A stretch of DNA of 64,000 bases from UBA946 sp031550725 (lineage in GTDB: Bacteria; Bacillota; Clostridia; Oscillospirales; Ruminococcaceae), in NCBI GenBank assembly GCA_031550725.1, contig JAVBOH010000009.1, forward strand, positions 1 through 64,000, in the 5' to 3' direction. The notes beneath the pieces are model-generated. The model saw nothing but the letters and a program-made list of their open reading frames with translations, did no database searches and was not told the DNA's origin. This document shows positions 34,939 through 44,303 of this stretch, piece after piece; position 1 is the stretch's first letter; each line of letters begins with the position of its first letter. Both the position numbers and the translations under genes were made by a program.

Positions 34939-35966
34939 TGGAAAATTTTAAAACCTACTTAAAGAAACTGTGCTTATTAAATGGTACTTCTGGTGATGAG
35001 AACAGAGTTAGGGATTATATTTGTCAGCATATTGAAGGGAAATGCGAGTATGCGATTGACCCGCTTGGCAATATTATTGCATACAAAAAAGGTTTATCAA
35101 CACCTAAAAATAAGGTGATGATTTCTGCTCATATGGATGAAGTTGGAATGATTATAACTTCTGTTAAATCGGATGGAACATTGACTGTATCAGCAGTAGG
35201 CGGCATTGATGCAAGGGTTGCTGTTGGTAGAAAAGTTTTAGTCGGTGATAACAATATGCAAGGTGTAATTGGCTCAAAGGCTGTGCATAATTTGACTGCA
35301 AGTGAAAAGAAAAAAGTACCAAAGTTTTCATCACTTTATATTGATATTGGTGCTGAAAATAAGGATGATGCACTTAAATATGTTAACCTTGGTGACAGGG
35401 TTTGCTTTGACTCGGAATATGTTGAGTTTGGCGATGGTTATATAAAATCCAAAGCACTCGATGACCGTTTTGGATGTGCTTTAATGCTTACGCTTATTGA
35501 AAAAGAGTTGAAATATGACTGTATTTTCACTTTTGTTGTGCAGGAAGAAATCGGTTTGAGAGGTTCACGAACTGCGGCATATACTGTAAATCCTGACTTC
35601 GCTTTAGTGCTTGAAGCAACCACTGCGGCGGATATTCCTCTTGCAGATGGTGATAAAAAATGCTGTTATTTAGGTAAAGGACCAGTCGTTTCGTACATGG
35701 ACAGGTCAACAATTTATGATAAAGAGTTATATAAGATTTCTAAGGAAACAGCTATGGAAAACGACATTAAATGGCAGACTAAAACCATGGTGGCAGGCGG
35801 AAATGATGCAGGAGCAATTCACATTTCAAACGGCGGTATTCGCACACTTGCGATATCAGCACCATGCAGATATCTTCATTCGCCGTCATGTGTTGTAAAA
35901 TATTCCGATTTGGTTGATTCACTTAAGCTTACTGAACTTATGATTGAAAAGGTATGCAGTTTATGA
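34938..35966 (+). CDS. M42 family aminopeptidase, paralogue 2
   Basis: 342 residues. Same family as its upstream neighbour, with the metal sites ISAHMDEVGMII, ALDDRFG, VVQEEIGLRG and RYLHSPSCVVKYSD. Mid-protein identity to the neighbour is moderate, so this is an old duplication rather than a recent one. The ATG overlaps the upstream stop TGA in ATGA form, with AAGGGGGTG upstream, which implies coupled translation. TET peptidases can form hetero-oligomers of two paralogues with different residue preferences, which would fit the arrangement. Confidence 0.92.
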   Translation: MENFKTYLKKLCLLNGTSGDENRVRDYICQHIEGKCEYAIDPLGNIIAYKKGLSTPKNKVMISAHMDEVGMIITSVKSDGTLTVSAVGGIDARVAVGRKVLVGDNNMQGVIGSKAVHNLTASEKKKVPKFSSLYIDIGAENKDDALKYVNLGDRVCFDSEYVEFGDGYIKSKALDDRFGCALMLTLIEKELKYDCIFTFVVQEEIGLRGSRTAAYTVNPDFALVLEATTAADIPLADGDKKCCYLGKGPVVSYMDRSTIYDKELYKISKETAMENDIKWQTKTMVAGGNDAGAIHISNGGIRTLAISAPCRYLHSPSCVVKYSDLVDSLKLTELMIEKVCSL

Positions 35967-36673
35967 TAACACAGATTTTTGATGCTAAGTATGTATTATT
36001 TTCGGATAATTACTATGGCAAAAAAATTCAGTCACTTGTAAATGCATATGGAATTAATTATAACTTTTCACGTCTTTATAAATACGATAGCGGTTATTTT
36101 CATATTTATAACTCGTCTATGGTTATTGACAGTACATCAAATAATATCGAGGAGCTGTGCGAATATATAAATATGACAAAACCTGTGTCTGTCGAGGTGT
36201 CAAGCAACATAGCTTTACAACTTGACGATAATTATATATCAAAAGATCGTACGTTATTTATGGGGATAACACATGATAATAATATTTCAAGCGAAGATAT
36301 TTATACAAATTCAAAGCTTGATAATGTGTATGATATTCTTCGTGAGAGCTTTGGTTTGACTGAACATGACATTTGGTATGCAGATATATCACATAAAATT
36401 AGACATGGTGTTTCGAATACTTATTTGTATGCGAATACAACCGTTACAATGCAGTTTGATATTGACGGGTTTGTTTTTGTATCACATATTGCAACATCAG
36501 CAAATGACAGAGGTAAGGGGATTGCTCGAAATTTGCTGTACTATTTATGCAATCGATATAATAATGAAAAAAAGGAAATGTATTTATTTGCACTTGATGA
36601 GCGAAAAGGTTTTTATAAAAGCATAGGCTTTGAGCCATGCGATTGGGATAATATATATGAATTAAAATTTTAA
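35963..36673 (+). CDS. GNAT family acetyltransferase
   Basis: 236 residues. The N-terminal 125 residues are not recognised. The C-terminal GNAT core has VSHIATSANDRGKGIARNLLYYLC (the acetyl-CoA loop RGKGIA) near 175-198 and ends with DERKGFYKSIGFEPC. An N-terminal extension before the GNAT core occurs in many two-domain GNATs. The start at 35963 overlaps the stop of the preceding M42 gene as ATGA; an ATG three codons earlier has no site. It is part of the murD-to-methyltransferase operon. Confidence 0.82.
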   Translation: MITQIFDAKYVLFSDNYYGKKIQSLVNAYGINYNFSRLYKYDSGYFHIYNSSMVIDSTSNNIEELCEYINMTKPVSVEVSSNIALQLDDNYISKDRTLFMGITHDNNISSEDIYTNSKLDNVYDILRESFGLTEHDIWYADISHKIRHGVSNTYLYANTTVTMQFDIDGFVFVSHIATSANDRGKGIARNLLYYLCNRYNNEKKEMYLFALDERKGFYKSIGFEPCDWDNIYELKF

Positions 36674-36692
36674 TTTGTGATTGGAGAGTAAC

Positions 36693-37991
36693 ATGGCAGA
36701 AATTTTTGACCCAAAGCCAATAGAGATTAGGGGCTTTGAAATTGATGAAAGAATATTAAAACTTGCTGAAAAAGCAGAAGCAAATTGTGAGTCGGCATTT
36801 GCATATGCTGACAGAATTGCACGTAAAAACGGTGAAAAGGTGCTAAGAGCATTTATTAACAATAAGGTAAGCTCCGTTTGCATGACAGGAACAACCGGCT
36901 ATGGCTATGGCGATGTTGGCAGAGATACACTCGATGCTGTTTATGCCGAGGTTTTTGGCGCAGAGGATGCTTTGGTTAGACATACTTTTGTGTCTGGAAC
37001 TCATGCGCTTACTTGTGCTTTATTTGGTATTTTGCGAACAGGTGACAAGATGGTTAGCTTGACAGGTACACCTTATGATACACTTGAAGAAGTTATTGGA
37101 TTAAAGGGCAGTGGAAATGGCTCACTTAAGGATTTTGGCGTTAATTATGACCAAGTTGATTTACTTCCTGATGGTAAACCTAATCTTGCTGAAATTTTTC
37201 AAAAGGTTAAAGATGCAAAGGTTGCATATATTCAGCGTTCAAGAGGATATTCAATGCGTCCTGCTTTGACTATTGATAATATTGCTGAAATTGTTAAGGC
37301 TGCAAAGGGTGCAAACCCTGAAATTATTGTTATGGTTGACAATTGTTATGGTGAATTTGTGGAAAGCAAAGAACCTTTACATGTTGGTGCTGACCTTATA
37401 ATTGGCTCACTTATAAAAAACCCTGGTGCAGGTATTGCTGAAACAGGCGGATATATCGCTGGTGGCAAGAAATATGTTGAATTATGTGCATACAGACTGA
37501 CTTGCGTTGGTATGGGCAAGGAAGTTGGATGCACTTTAAATCAGAATAAATTGATGTATCAGGGACTGTTTTATGCTCCGGAAGTTGTTGCTAGTGCTGT
37601 AAAGGTGGCGACGTTTACATCCGAAATAATGAATTTGCTTGGTTTTGAAGCGTTTCCTAAGTCAAATGAAAAGCGTGGTGACTTGATAACTGCTGTTTTG
37701 ATGAAAAATTCCGATAACCTTGTGGCATTTTGTCAAGGTATTCAGAAAGGCTCACCGATTGACAGCTTTGTAACTCCGGAAGCATGGGATATGCCGGGGT
37801 ATGATTCACAGGTTATTATGGCTGCCGGTGCATTTAATATGGGTGCATCAATTGAGCTTTCCGCTGATGCTCCATTAAGAGAGCCATTTGCAGCATATGT
37901 TCAGGGCGGACTTACTTATCCGACTGGCAGAATGGGAGTTTTGACAGCTTTACAAGAGATGTATGATAAGCACTGCTTGAAGCTGCACTAA
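36693..37991 (+). CDS. PLP-dependent lyase family protein (aluminium-resistance/methionine gamma-lyase-like)
   Basis: 432 residues. Fold type I pyridoxal-phosphate enzyme of the family named after aluminium resistance and methionine gamma-lyase. TGTTGYGYGDVGRDTLDAVYAEVFG near the start, RSRGYSMRPALTIDNI in the middle, IVMVDNCYGEFVE (PLP-binding Asp) and IGSLIKNPGAGIAETGGYIAG (Schiff-base Lys) are the diagnostic blocks. The reaction is not established for most members; a carbon-sulphur lyase is assumed. GGAGAG is 4 bases before the ATG at 36693. The pdxY product at 28924 would supply its cofactor by salvage. Confidence 0.88.
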   Translation: MAEIFDPKPIEIRGFEIDERILKLAEKAEANCESAFAYADRIARKNGEKVLRAFINNKVSSVCMTGTTGYGYGDVGRDTLDAVYAEVFGAEDALVRHTFVSGTHALTCALFGILRTGDKMVSLTGTPYDTLEEVIGLKGSGNGSLKDFGVNYDQVDLLPDGKPNLAEIFQKVKDAKVAYIQRSRGYSMRPALTIDNIAEIVKAAKGANPEIIVMVDNCYGEFVESKEPLHVGADLIIGSLIKNPGAGIAETGGYIAGGKKYVELCAYRLTCVGMGKEVGCTLNQNKLMYQGLFYAPEVVASAVKVATFTSEIMNLLGFEAFPKSNEKRGDLITAVLMKNSDNLVAFCQGIQKGSPIDSFVTPEAWDMPGYDSQVIMAAGAFNMGASIELSADAPLREPFAAYVQGGLTYPTGRMGVLTALQEMYDKHCLKLH

Positions 37992-38014
37992 TATAAAGAG
38001 AGGATGTTAATGTT

Positions 38015-38785
38015 ATGGGAGTTTGGAATTCGCAAGAATATTTACGCTTTAAGAATGAGAGAACACAGCCGTCAATTGACCTTGTTAACAGAATACCCAT
38101 GACAAATCCCAAGTCAATTATTGATATTGGCTGTGGTCCTGGAAATAGTTCTAATGTACTGCATGAAAGGTTTTATGAGGCTAGAATTTTGGGTGTTGAT
38201 AATTCCGAGGATATGATAAACACAGCTGAAAATGACTATCCGCAGCTTGAATTTTTGCTGCATGATGCAAGTAAGGGATTTAATTATATTAATGAAAAAT
38301 TTGATATTGTTTTTTCTAATGCTTGTATTCAATGGATACCTGACCATAAAAATCTGCTAAAAAACATGATGAATTTACTGAATGAAGATGGTTTTATGGC
38401 TATTCAGACGCCCATGAATTATGATGAACCTATCCATAAAATTATTGGTATGCTTGCAAGCAGTGATAAGTGGAAAGATAAGTTTGATGAACCAAGGATT
38501 TTTTATAACCTGACACCATCTGAGTATTATGATTTACTTTCAGAAATTTCATCCGATTTTAATATGTGGAATACAACTTATTTTCATAGAATGACATCCC
38601 ATCAAAGCATTATGGATTGGTATAAGGGAACTGGTTTACGACCTTATTTAAGTGCTTTGAATTATGTTGACAGAGCTAATTTTGAGCATGATGTTTTGGA
38701 TGAAGTAATTAAGGCTTATCCTGTTCAGATGAATGGTGAAATAATTTTTAGATTTCCAAGACTGTTTTTTATTGCAAAAAAATAA
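38015..38785 (+). CDS. SAM-dependent methyltransferase, trans-aconitate methyltransferase-like
   Basis: 256 residues. Class I methyltransferase with the SAM site SIIDIGCGPGNSSNVL (about 34-49), LGVDNSEDMI for the ribose acid, and IVFSNACIQWIPDH after strand 4. The N-terminus MGVWNSQEYLRF and the W-rich middle match the Tam (trans-aconitate 2-methyltransferase) branch. Tam members can also methylate other small acids, so the substrate stays open. Last gene of the operon that began at murD. Confidence 0.85.
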   Translation: MGVWNSQEYLRFKNERTQPSIDLVNRIPMTNPKSIIDIGCGPGNSSNVLHERFYEARILGVDNSEDMINTAENDYPQLEFLLHDASKGFNYINEKFDIVFSNACIQWIPDHKNLLKNMMNLLNEDGFMAIQTPMNYDEPIHKIIGMLASSDKWKDKFDEPRIFYNLTPSEYYDLLSEISSDFNMWNTTYFHRMTSHQSIMDWYKGTGLRPYLSALNYVDRANFEHDVLDEVIKAYPVQMNGEIIFRFPRLFFIAKK

Positions 38786-38904
38786 TATACATTGTGAACT
38801 GTTGTTTAAGAAATTTTGTGAAATAGTTCATTTTGAAATTATAAATAAGGTAATTTGATGAGATTTACAATCAACAGATTGCTGCCATAATTATATGAAA
38901 TATT

Positions 38905-38938
38905 GCCTGCTTTCTATTTTTTTAGATAGCAGGCGTTT
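38905..38938 (+). terminator. Likely terminator of the murD operon
   Basis: GCCTGCTTTCTA (38905-38916) pairs with TAGATAGCAGGC (38923-38934) with one mismatch, then GTTTTA. The rest of 38786-39031 shows no gene. Confidence 0.6.
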
Positions 38939-39031
38939 TAACTTTACATATAGCTATTTATATAAAAATTTCAAATATTTTAAAGTGTTTTAGTTAAAAA
39001 CGCAGAACATAATATATTCAAACAAATTTAA

Positions 39032-39060
39032 TTGACAAATATCACTTTTTTGAGTATCAT
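39032..39060 (+). promoter_or_regulatory. Promoter of glnN
   Basis: TTGACA (39032-39037), 17-base spacer, TATCAT (39055-39060). Transcription would start near 39067. Confidence 0.7.
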
Positions 39061-39094
39061 AGTAATATAATTTAATATTTGAAAAGTAATGATG

Positions 39095-39147
39095 CTTTAA
39101 TGACCGACATTTTTATGTCGTTTATTAAAGTGTCTGTTTTTTTATTT
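39095..39147 (+). terminator. Leader terminator (attenuator-like) upstream of glnN
   Basis: CTTTAAT (39095-39101) pairs with ATTAAAG (39124-39130) and CGACAT (39105-39110) with ATGTCG (39115-39120), with a small internal loop between them. A run ending TTTTTTTATTT follows (to 39147), then GGAGG and the start codon. It lies within about 30 bases of the predicted transcription start, so it would stop transcription before glnN unless overcome. Confidence 0.65.
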
Positions 39148-39159
39148 ATGGAGGTATTT

Positions 39160-41271
39160 ATGATGAGTGAACACGATACTAACAGTGTAAAAAGCGTACC
39201 TGAATATTTTGGCTGTAATGTTTTCAACGAGGAAATTATGAGAGCAAAGCTGCCAAAGAATGTTTATAAAACATGGCAGAAGACAAAGCAGCTTGGTATT
39301 GCTTTTGATGAAGATGTTGCCGAGGTTATTGCAGCTGCTATGAAAGAATGGGCAGTTGAAAAGGGGGCAACTCATTATACTCACTGGTTTCAGCCTATGA
39401 CAGGTGTTACTGCTGAAAAGCATGATTCATTTATCACACCTACTGGTGATGGCAAGGTTATCATGGATTTTTCTGGGAAGGAACTTATCAAGGGTGAGCC
39501 TGACGCATCATCATTCCCATCTGGTGGACTTCGTGCTACATTTGAAGCAAGAGGTTATACTGCTTGGGACCCAACTTCTCCTGCATTTGTCAAGGATGGC
39601 TCATTATACATACCAACTGCATTCTGTTCATATACAGGAGAAATTCTTGATAAAAAAACTCCGTTACTGCGTTCAATGGATGTTTTGTCAGAACAAGCAA
39701 TCAGAGTTTTACGTCTTTTTGGCAATGTGACTGCAACTCGTGTAACAACAACTGTTGGTGCTGAACAGGAGTATTTTCTTATTGACAAGAGTCTGTATGA
39801 TCAGCGTAAGGACTTGATTTTCGCTGGAAGAACTCTTTTTGGCGCAAAAGCTCCAAAGGGACAGGAGCTTGAGGATCACTATTTTGGTAACATAAAAGAA
39901 CGTGTTTCATTATATATGAAGGACTTGGATGAGGAACTTTGGAAGTTAGGCGTTGTTGCAAAGACAAAGCATAATGAAGCTGCACCAGCACAGCATGAGC
40001 TTGCACCAATGTTCACAACATCAAATGTTGCATCTGACCAAAATCAGCTTGTTATGGAACTTATGAAGAAGATAGCGCTTAAGCATGGCTTGGTATGCTT
40101 ACTTCATGAAAAGCCATTTGCAGGTGTTAACGGCTCTGGTAAGCACAACAACTGGTCAATGTCAACAAATGACAGACAGGTACTTCTTGACCCAGGTGCT
40201 AACCCTAAGGATAACATTCAGTTCTTAACATTCCTTGTTGCATTTATCCGTGCTATTGATGAATATGCAGACCTTTTCAGACTTTCTGTTGCCACTGCTG
40301 GTAATGACCACCGCTTAGGTGCAAATGAAGCACCTCCTGCTATAATGTCAATGTTCTTGGGTGATGAGCTTGTAACAATTCTTAACGCTATGGAAACAGG
40401 CAAGATGATTAAGGTTACAAAGGATAAGGAATTTGTTATCTGTGTTGATGCACTTCCAAATTTCCCTAAGGATACAACTGACCGTAACAGAACATCACCA
40501 ATTGCATTTACAGGAAATAAGTTTGAATTTCGTGGTCTTGGCTCTGCTGACTCAATCGCTTGTATCAATATGATGATTAATACAACAATGGCAAAGGTAT
40601 TAAAGGATTTTGCTGACAAGCTTGAAAATTCCGATGATTTTGATACTGACCTTAATAAAGTTTTAGTAGATACATATAAAAAGCATAAGCGTGTAATTTT
40701 CAATGGTAATGGCTATGATGCATCATGGGTTGAAGAAGCTCAAAAGAGGGGACTTCACAATCATGTTTCAACTGTTGATGCTGTACCTCACTATACCGAT
40801 GATGTTAATGTTGCAGTTTTAGAAGAATTTAAAGTACTTAGCAGAACTGAAATAGCATCACGTACCGAGATTTTGCTGGAAAATTACTCAAAGATTATCA
40901 ACATTGAGGCTCTTACAATGATTGATATGGCTAGAAAGCAAATTATTCCTGCAGGTTTTGAGTATTCAAAGCAGCTTGCAGATTCTATCGTAGCAAAAGC
41001 ATCTGTTGGTATAAATTATGATGCTGAAAAATCAGTTGCTGATAAGGTATCAATGCTAACAAGCAGTATTCTTTCTGCTGCTGATGCTATCGATTCAAAA
41101 CTTCTTGATGTTAAGGAAATACCTGAAATAGAGGCTACTGCACGATTTTTCAGAGATGAAGTTTTCTCAGCAATGGCATCATTAAGAGCTGTTGTTGATG
41201 AACTTGAAACTATATGCCCTGAAAAATTATGGCCATTCCCAACTTATTCTGATTTGTTATTTAAAATATAA
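39160..41271 (+). CDS. glnN: Glutamine synthetase, type III
   Basis: 704 residues from this start, the usual size for GSIII (about 700-730) and far longer than GSI. The enzyme makes glutamine from glutamate, ammonia and ATP. GATHYTHWFQPMTG, FPSGGLRATFEARGYTAWDP and AGVNGSGKHNNWSM are the GSIII hallmarks, with QEYFLID and NEAAPAQHELAP in the metal-binding core. The start at 39160 has GGAGG a few bases upstream; an open frame extends 27 codons further through the leader hairpin without a site. GSIII is common in Bacteroides and ruminal Firmicutes. The leader terminator (39095-39147) suggests attenuation. Confidence 0.95.
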   Translation: MMSEHDTNSVKSVPEYFGCNVFNEEIMRAKLPKNVYKTWQKTKQLGIAFDEDVAEVIAAAMKEWAVEKGATHYTHWFQPMTGVTAEKHDSFITPTGDGKVIMDFSGKELIKGEPDASSFPSGGLRATFEARGYTAWDPTSPAFVKDGSLYIPTAFCSYTGEILDKKTPLLRSMDVLSEQAIRVLRLFGNVTATRVTTTVGAEQEYFLIDKSLYDQRKDLIFAGRTLFGAKAPKGQELEDHYFGNIKERVSLYMKDLDEELWKLGVVAKTKHNEAAPAQHELAPMFTTSNVASDQNQLVMELMKKIALKHGLVCLLHEKPFAGVNGSGKHNNWSMSTNDRQVLLDPGANPKDNIQFLTFLVAFIRAIDEYADLFRLSVATAGNDHRLGANEAPPAIMSMFLGDELVTILNAMETGKMIKVTKDKEFVICVDALPNFPKDTTDRNRTSPIAFTGNKFEFRGLGSADSIACINMMINTTMAKVLKDFADKLENSDDFDTDLNKVLVDTYKKHKRVIFNGNGYDASWVEEAQKRGLHNHVSTVDAVPHYTDDVNVAVLEEFKVLSRTEIASRTEILLENYSKIINIEALTMIDMARKQIIPAGFEYSKQLADSIVAKASVGINYDAEKSVADKVSMLTSSILSAADAIDSKLLDVKEIPEIEATARFFRDEVFSAMASLRAVVDELETICPEKLWPFPTYSDLLFKI

Positions 41272-41279
41272 AGATATAA

Positions 41280-41316
41280 TTGCCGTCATGTCGAAAAACA
41301 TAACGGCAATATTTTT
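41280..41316 (+). terminator. Terminator of glnN
   Basis: TTGCCGTCATG (41280-41290) pairs with CATAACGGCAA (41299-41309), with one mismatch, followed by TATTTTTAT. Confidence 0.8.
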
Positions 41317-41325
41317 ATATCATTA

Positions 41326-41358
41326 CGAAAAAGACTGCCACAAATAATTGTGACAGTC
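41326..41358 (-). terminator. Terminator of the alpha-xylosidase gene
   Basis: On the minus strand GACTGTCACAA pairs with the TTTGTGGCAGTC arm (41333-41358) and is followed by TTTTTC (41326-41332). Confidence 0.75.
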
Positions 41359-41365
41359 CAATTTT

Positions 41366-43702
41366 TTATAGATTAATAGTTACCTTACCATTGTAAGAAG
41401 GAGTAACATCAACAGTTTCTTTACCAAATACAGTAACCTTAAATGCAGCGTCAGTATTTGTGTAGGAAACTTCGATTGCAGAGCCTGTGTTCTTTGCAGT
41501 CAATGTGAATATATTCTTTGCTTCCTTATCATAAACAACACATTCAGCAGTTTCACCGTTACCAAGTTCATAAATAACGAATTCAGTACCATTTAAGTAG
41601 TCATATTCGAAATTCTTTTCAAACGCACCGAAAGCTACAATACTGTTTGGCTTAGCAAGGCATGGAAGTGAGAAGTAGTCAAACTTTTCGTTATAATACT
41701 TGCCGCCCTTATACTGCTTGCCGCTGATGATATCAGTCCAGATACCAGCAGGAACATAGAATTCAGCAGTACCCTCGTCATTAAGAATAGGTGCGACAAG
41801 GATATTGTCACCGAACATATACTGCTTGTCAAGATATAAGCAAACTGGGTCATTAGCATAATCAATAACCATTGCTCTCATCATTGGAACACCAACTGTT
41901 GATGTCTTAACAGCCTGTGCAAAAATGTAAGGCATAAGCTTACCCTTAAGCTTTGTGAAGAAACGAAGTACATCAACAGATTCTTCATCAAATAGCCAAG
42001 GCACTCTGTATGATGAGTTACCATGCAGACGAGAATGTGAGGAGAACAAGCCAAATGCAGCCCATCTCTTGTAGATATCAGGAGTAGCAGTAGCCTCAAA
42101 ACCACTCATATCATGGCTGAAATAACCAAAGCCTGATAGACAAAGTGACAATCCGCCACGAATTGTTTCTGCCATGGAAGTGTATTCAGCTGAACAGTCA
42201 CCACCCCAGTGTACAGGGAACTGCTGTCCGCCTGCTGTTGCAGAACGTGCAAATAAACAAGCCTTATTTTCACCGTAAAATTCCTTAAGAACGTTGAATA
42301 CAGTTTTATTATATAGATAAGTGTAGTAGTTATGCATAGCGATTGGCTCAGAACCATCAAAATACTTAACCTTTGTTGGAATTCTCTCACCAAAGTCTGT
42401 CTTGAATGAATCAACACCCATTTCACAAAGTACACGAAGCTTTGATGCATACCACTCGCAAGCAGCTGGATTAGTGAAGTCAACAATAGCCATACCAGGC
42501 TGCCACAAATCTGCTTGAAATACGCTGTCATCAAGATTTTTGATAAAGTATCCACCCTTTACACCCTCATCAAAAAGCTTTGAACGCTGTGCAATATAAG
42601 GGTTGATCCATACGCATATTTCAAGTCCCTTATCCTTTAATCTCTTTAGCATTGCAGGTGGGTCAGGGAACTGACGTGTATCCCATTCCAAGTCACACCA
42701 CTGGAATTCTTTCATCCAGAAACAGTCAAAGTGAAATACCTGTAATGGAATGTCACGTTCTACCATACCATCAATAAATGAAGTAACAGTTTCTTCATCA
42801 TACTGTGTTGTAAATGAAGTAGTCAGCCATAGTCCAAAAGTATAAGCAGGTGGAAGTGCAGGTTTACCAGTCAAGGATGTATAGTTAGAAAGAACTTCAG
42901 TCAGGTTTTCGCCGCCTATCATGAAGTATTCAAGATGCTCACCAGGAACTGTAAATGAAGTCTTTGAAACTGTATCGGATGCAACTTCGAAGGAAACCTT
43001 ATCGGATGAGTTTACAAACACACCATAGCCTCTTGAAGAAACATAGAATGGAATACACTTATATGACTGATCAGAGCAAGTACCGCCGTCACTGTTCCAT
43101 GTTTCAACGTTCTGACCATTCTTAACAAATGTAGTGAACTTCTCACCAAAGCCATAAATACATTCGCCAACAGAAAGAGTGAACTGCTCACGTATGAAGT
43201 TAGTTCTTTCATCCTGTGGATATGACCAGAAAGTGTCATCCTGCATATAGTCAAGTCTTGTTGATTTTCGGAATTCATTTTCCTTGATTGTAGTAGCAGA
43301 TCTCCAAGCACCGCCAGTTAATTTTTTGTCCTTATAATAGAACTGAACATTCCATGAGTGCTTGCAAACGCATACCTTTGTGTTGCCGGAAACAAGCTCC
43401 CAGAATTCATCAGTTTCTATAATCTGTGGTTTATATCCCTGATCTTCATTAAGCTCGAACTTAGGAGCATTGTCAAGACCACCTTTAAAGTGGTCGATAG
43501 ATACCTTAATAACGTTTTCCTGTGTTGAAGAATAAGTAATATCTAAAACAGGTCCGCCTAAAGTCATACCTCTGTTAGAAATCCAGTTTGTTGTTGCTAA
43601 TACGTTAATAAAATTTTCACCAGTCTGAATTTCATAAGCTTGTGCTGCATAATTTACATCATAACCTCTTTGATTTAACCAAAAGCCGTCTGCAAATTTC
43701 AT
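41366..43702 (-). CDS. yicI: Alpha-xylosidase, GH31 (YicI-like)
   Basis: 778 residues, cytoplasmic (no signal peptide). It removes alpha-1,6-xylose from isoprimeverose and xyloglucan oligosaccharides. The catalytic nucleophile is the Asp in DSFKTDFGERIP and the acid/base Asp is in HWGGDCSAEY; both blocks match YicI. The N-terminal beta-domain has WNVQFYYKDKKLTGG, and the hinge ICVWINPYIAQRS is conserved. Length matches YicI (about 770). GAGGAGG is 8 bases before the ATG. It has two candidate promoters and a LacI-type dyad upstream. No xyloside transporter or regulator gene lies next to it here, so the inducer must be inferred. Confidence 0.93.
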   Translation of the reverse strand: MKFADGFWLNQRGYDVNYAAQAYEIQTGENFINVLATTNWISNRGMTLGGPVLDITYSSTQENVIKVSIDHFKGGLDNAPKFELNEDQGYKPQIIETDEFWELVSGNTKVCVCKHSWNVQFYYKDKKLTGGAWRSATTIKENEFRKSTRLDYMQDDTFWSYPQDERTNFIREQFTLSVGECIYGFGEKFTTFVKNGQNVETWNSDGGTCSDQSYKCIPFYVSSRGYGVFVNSSDKVSFEVASDTVSKTSFTVPGEHLEYFMIGGENLTEVLSNYTSLTGKPALPPAYTFGLWLTTSFTTQYDEETVTSFIDGMVERDIPLQVFHFDCFWMKEFQWCDLEWDTRQFPDPPAMLKRLKDKGLEICVWINPYIAQRSKLFDEGVKGGYFIKNLDDSVFQADLWQPGMAIVDFTNPAACEWYASKLRVLCEMGVDSFKTDFGERIPTKVKYFDGSEPIAMHNYYTYLYNKTVFNVLKEFYGENKACLFARSATAGGQQFPVHWGGDCSAEYTSMAETIRGGLSLCLSGFGYFSHDMSGFEATATPDIYKRWAAFGLFSSHSRLHGNSSYRVPWLFDEESVDVLRFFTKLKGKLMPYIFAQAVKTSTVGVPMMRAMVIDYANDPVCLYLDKQYMFGDNILVAPILNDEGTAEFYVPAGIWTDIISGKQYKGGKYYNEKFDYFSLPCLAKPNSIVAFGAFEKNFEYDYLNGTEFVIYELGNGETAECVVYDKEAKNIFTLTAKNTGSAIEVSYTNTDAAFKVTVFGKETVDVTPSYNGKVTINL

Positions 43703-43755
43703 TGTAAAGTCCTCCTCTTAAGATATATACGGCGGTTTTTCTCACGCCAATATTA

Positions 43756-43792
43756 ATTATACCATAATTGAATATTTTATACAACGTTTTAT
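43756..43792 (-). promoter_or_regulatory. yicI proximal promoter with LacI-type operator
   Basis: On the minus strand TTGTAT (43779-43784), 17-base spacer, TATAAT (43756-43761) with an extended TGG. A near-perfect 14-bp dyad with a central CG, ATACAACGTTTTAT, covers 43779-43792 and so overlaps the -35. Such CG-centred dyads are typical of LacI/GalR operators. Confidence 0.55.
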
Positions 43793-43830
43793 CACATTTA
43801 TATTTTTATTCAATTTATGTATTCGATTAC

Positions 43831-43859
43831 ATTGTACAACATATACATAAAAATTGCAA
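43831..43859 (-). promoter_or_regulatory. yicI distal promoter
   Basis: On the minus strand TTGCAA (43854-43859), 17-base spacer, TACAAT (43831-43836). Confidence 0.5.
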
Positions 43860-43995
43860 GGGGTTTGCAAAATTTAATTTTTTATTCATACATTACTGTT
43901 TTAATATGACTCTTTAAGATAATATGAAAAATACCTATGGATAATCAAGGTGCTTTTTCTATACTTCAAAGCATAAAATAATACGTACAAGTTAA

Positions 43996-44106
43996 TATAG
44001 TTGTTTAACTTTAAAACAACTATACAGGTAGTTTTTTGCACCTTTGGTGAAAAAAACAGCGTAGTTAAGTTTAAAATGCTACGCATTTTAAACTTAACGC
44101 ACTATA
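43996..44106 (-). repeat. Structured palindromic element, copy C (inverted, shortened)
   Basis: Starts with TATAGTTGTTTAACTTT and ends with the complement of copy A's left terminus (AACTTAACGCACTATA). It is copy A in reverse orientation with about 55 bases of the middle missing, including the GTAACACA hairpin region. The hairpin AAAATGC-TAC-GCATTTT and the ACTATACAGGTAGTTTTTTGC segment are kept. The rest of 43703-44303 contains the yicI promoters and nothing else that looks coding. Confidence 0.78.
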
Positions 44107-44303
44107 TATCACATGAAATAAACCTCACATTTTATTAAAAACAGGAATACAAGCCTAACATGCTGAATATAGATATTTTAGCAATGTGCGAACAAGCAAG
44201 CAGGTGTATTCCTCAAATGGAACTGAAAAGTTTGCTTGATATAGAAAATTTCAGATTCCATATTGCAAATCGTACAATTTTATAAAAACAAGGAGGATTA
44301 CTT

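Noticed and set aside
39079..39159. N-terminal extension of 27 codons on glutamine synthetase
   Set aside because: It runs through the leader terminator, lacks a ribosome-binding site and is not part of GSIII; the start at 39160 has GGAGG.
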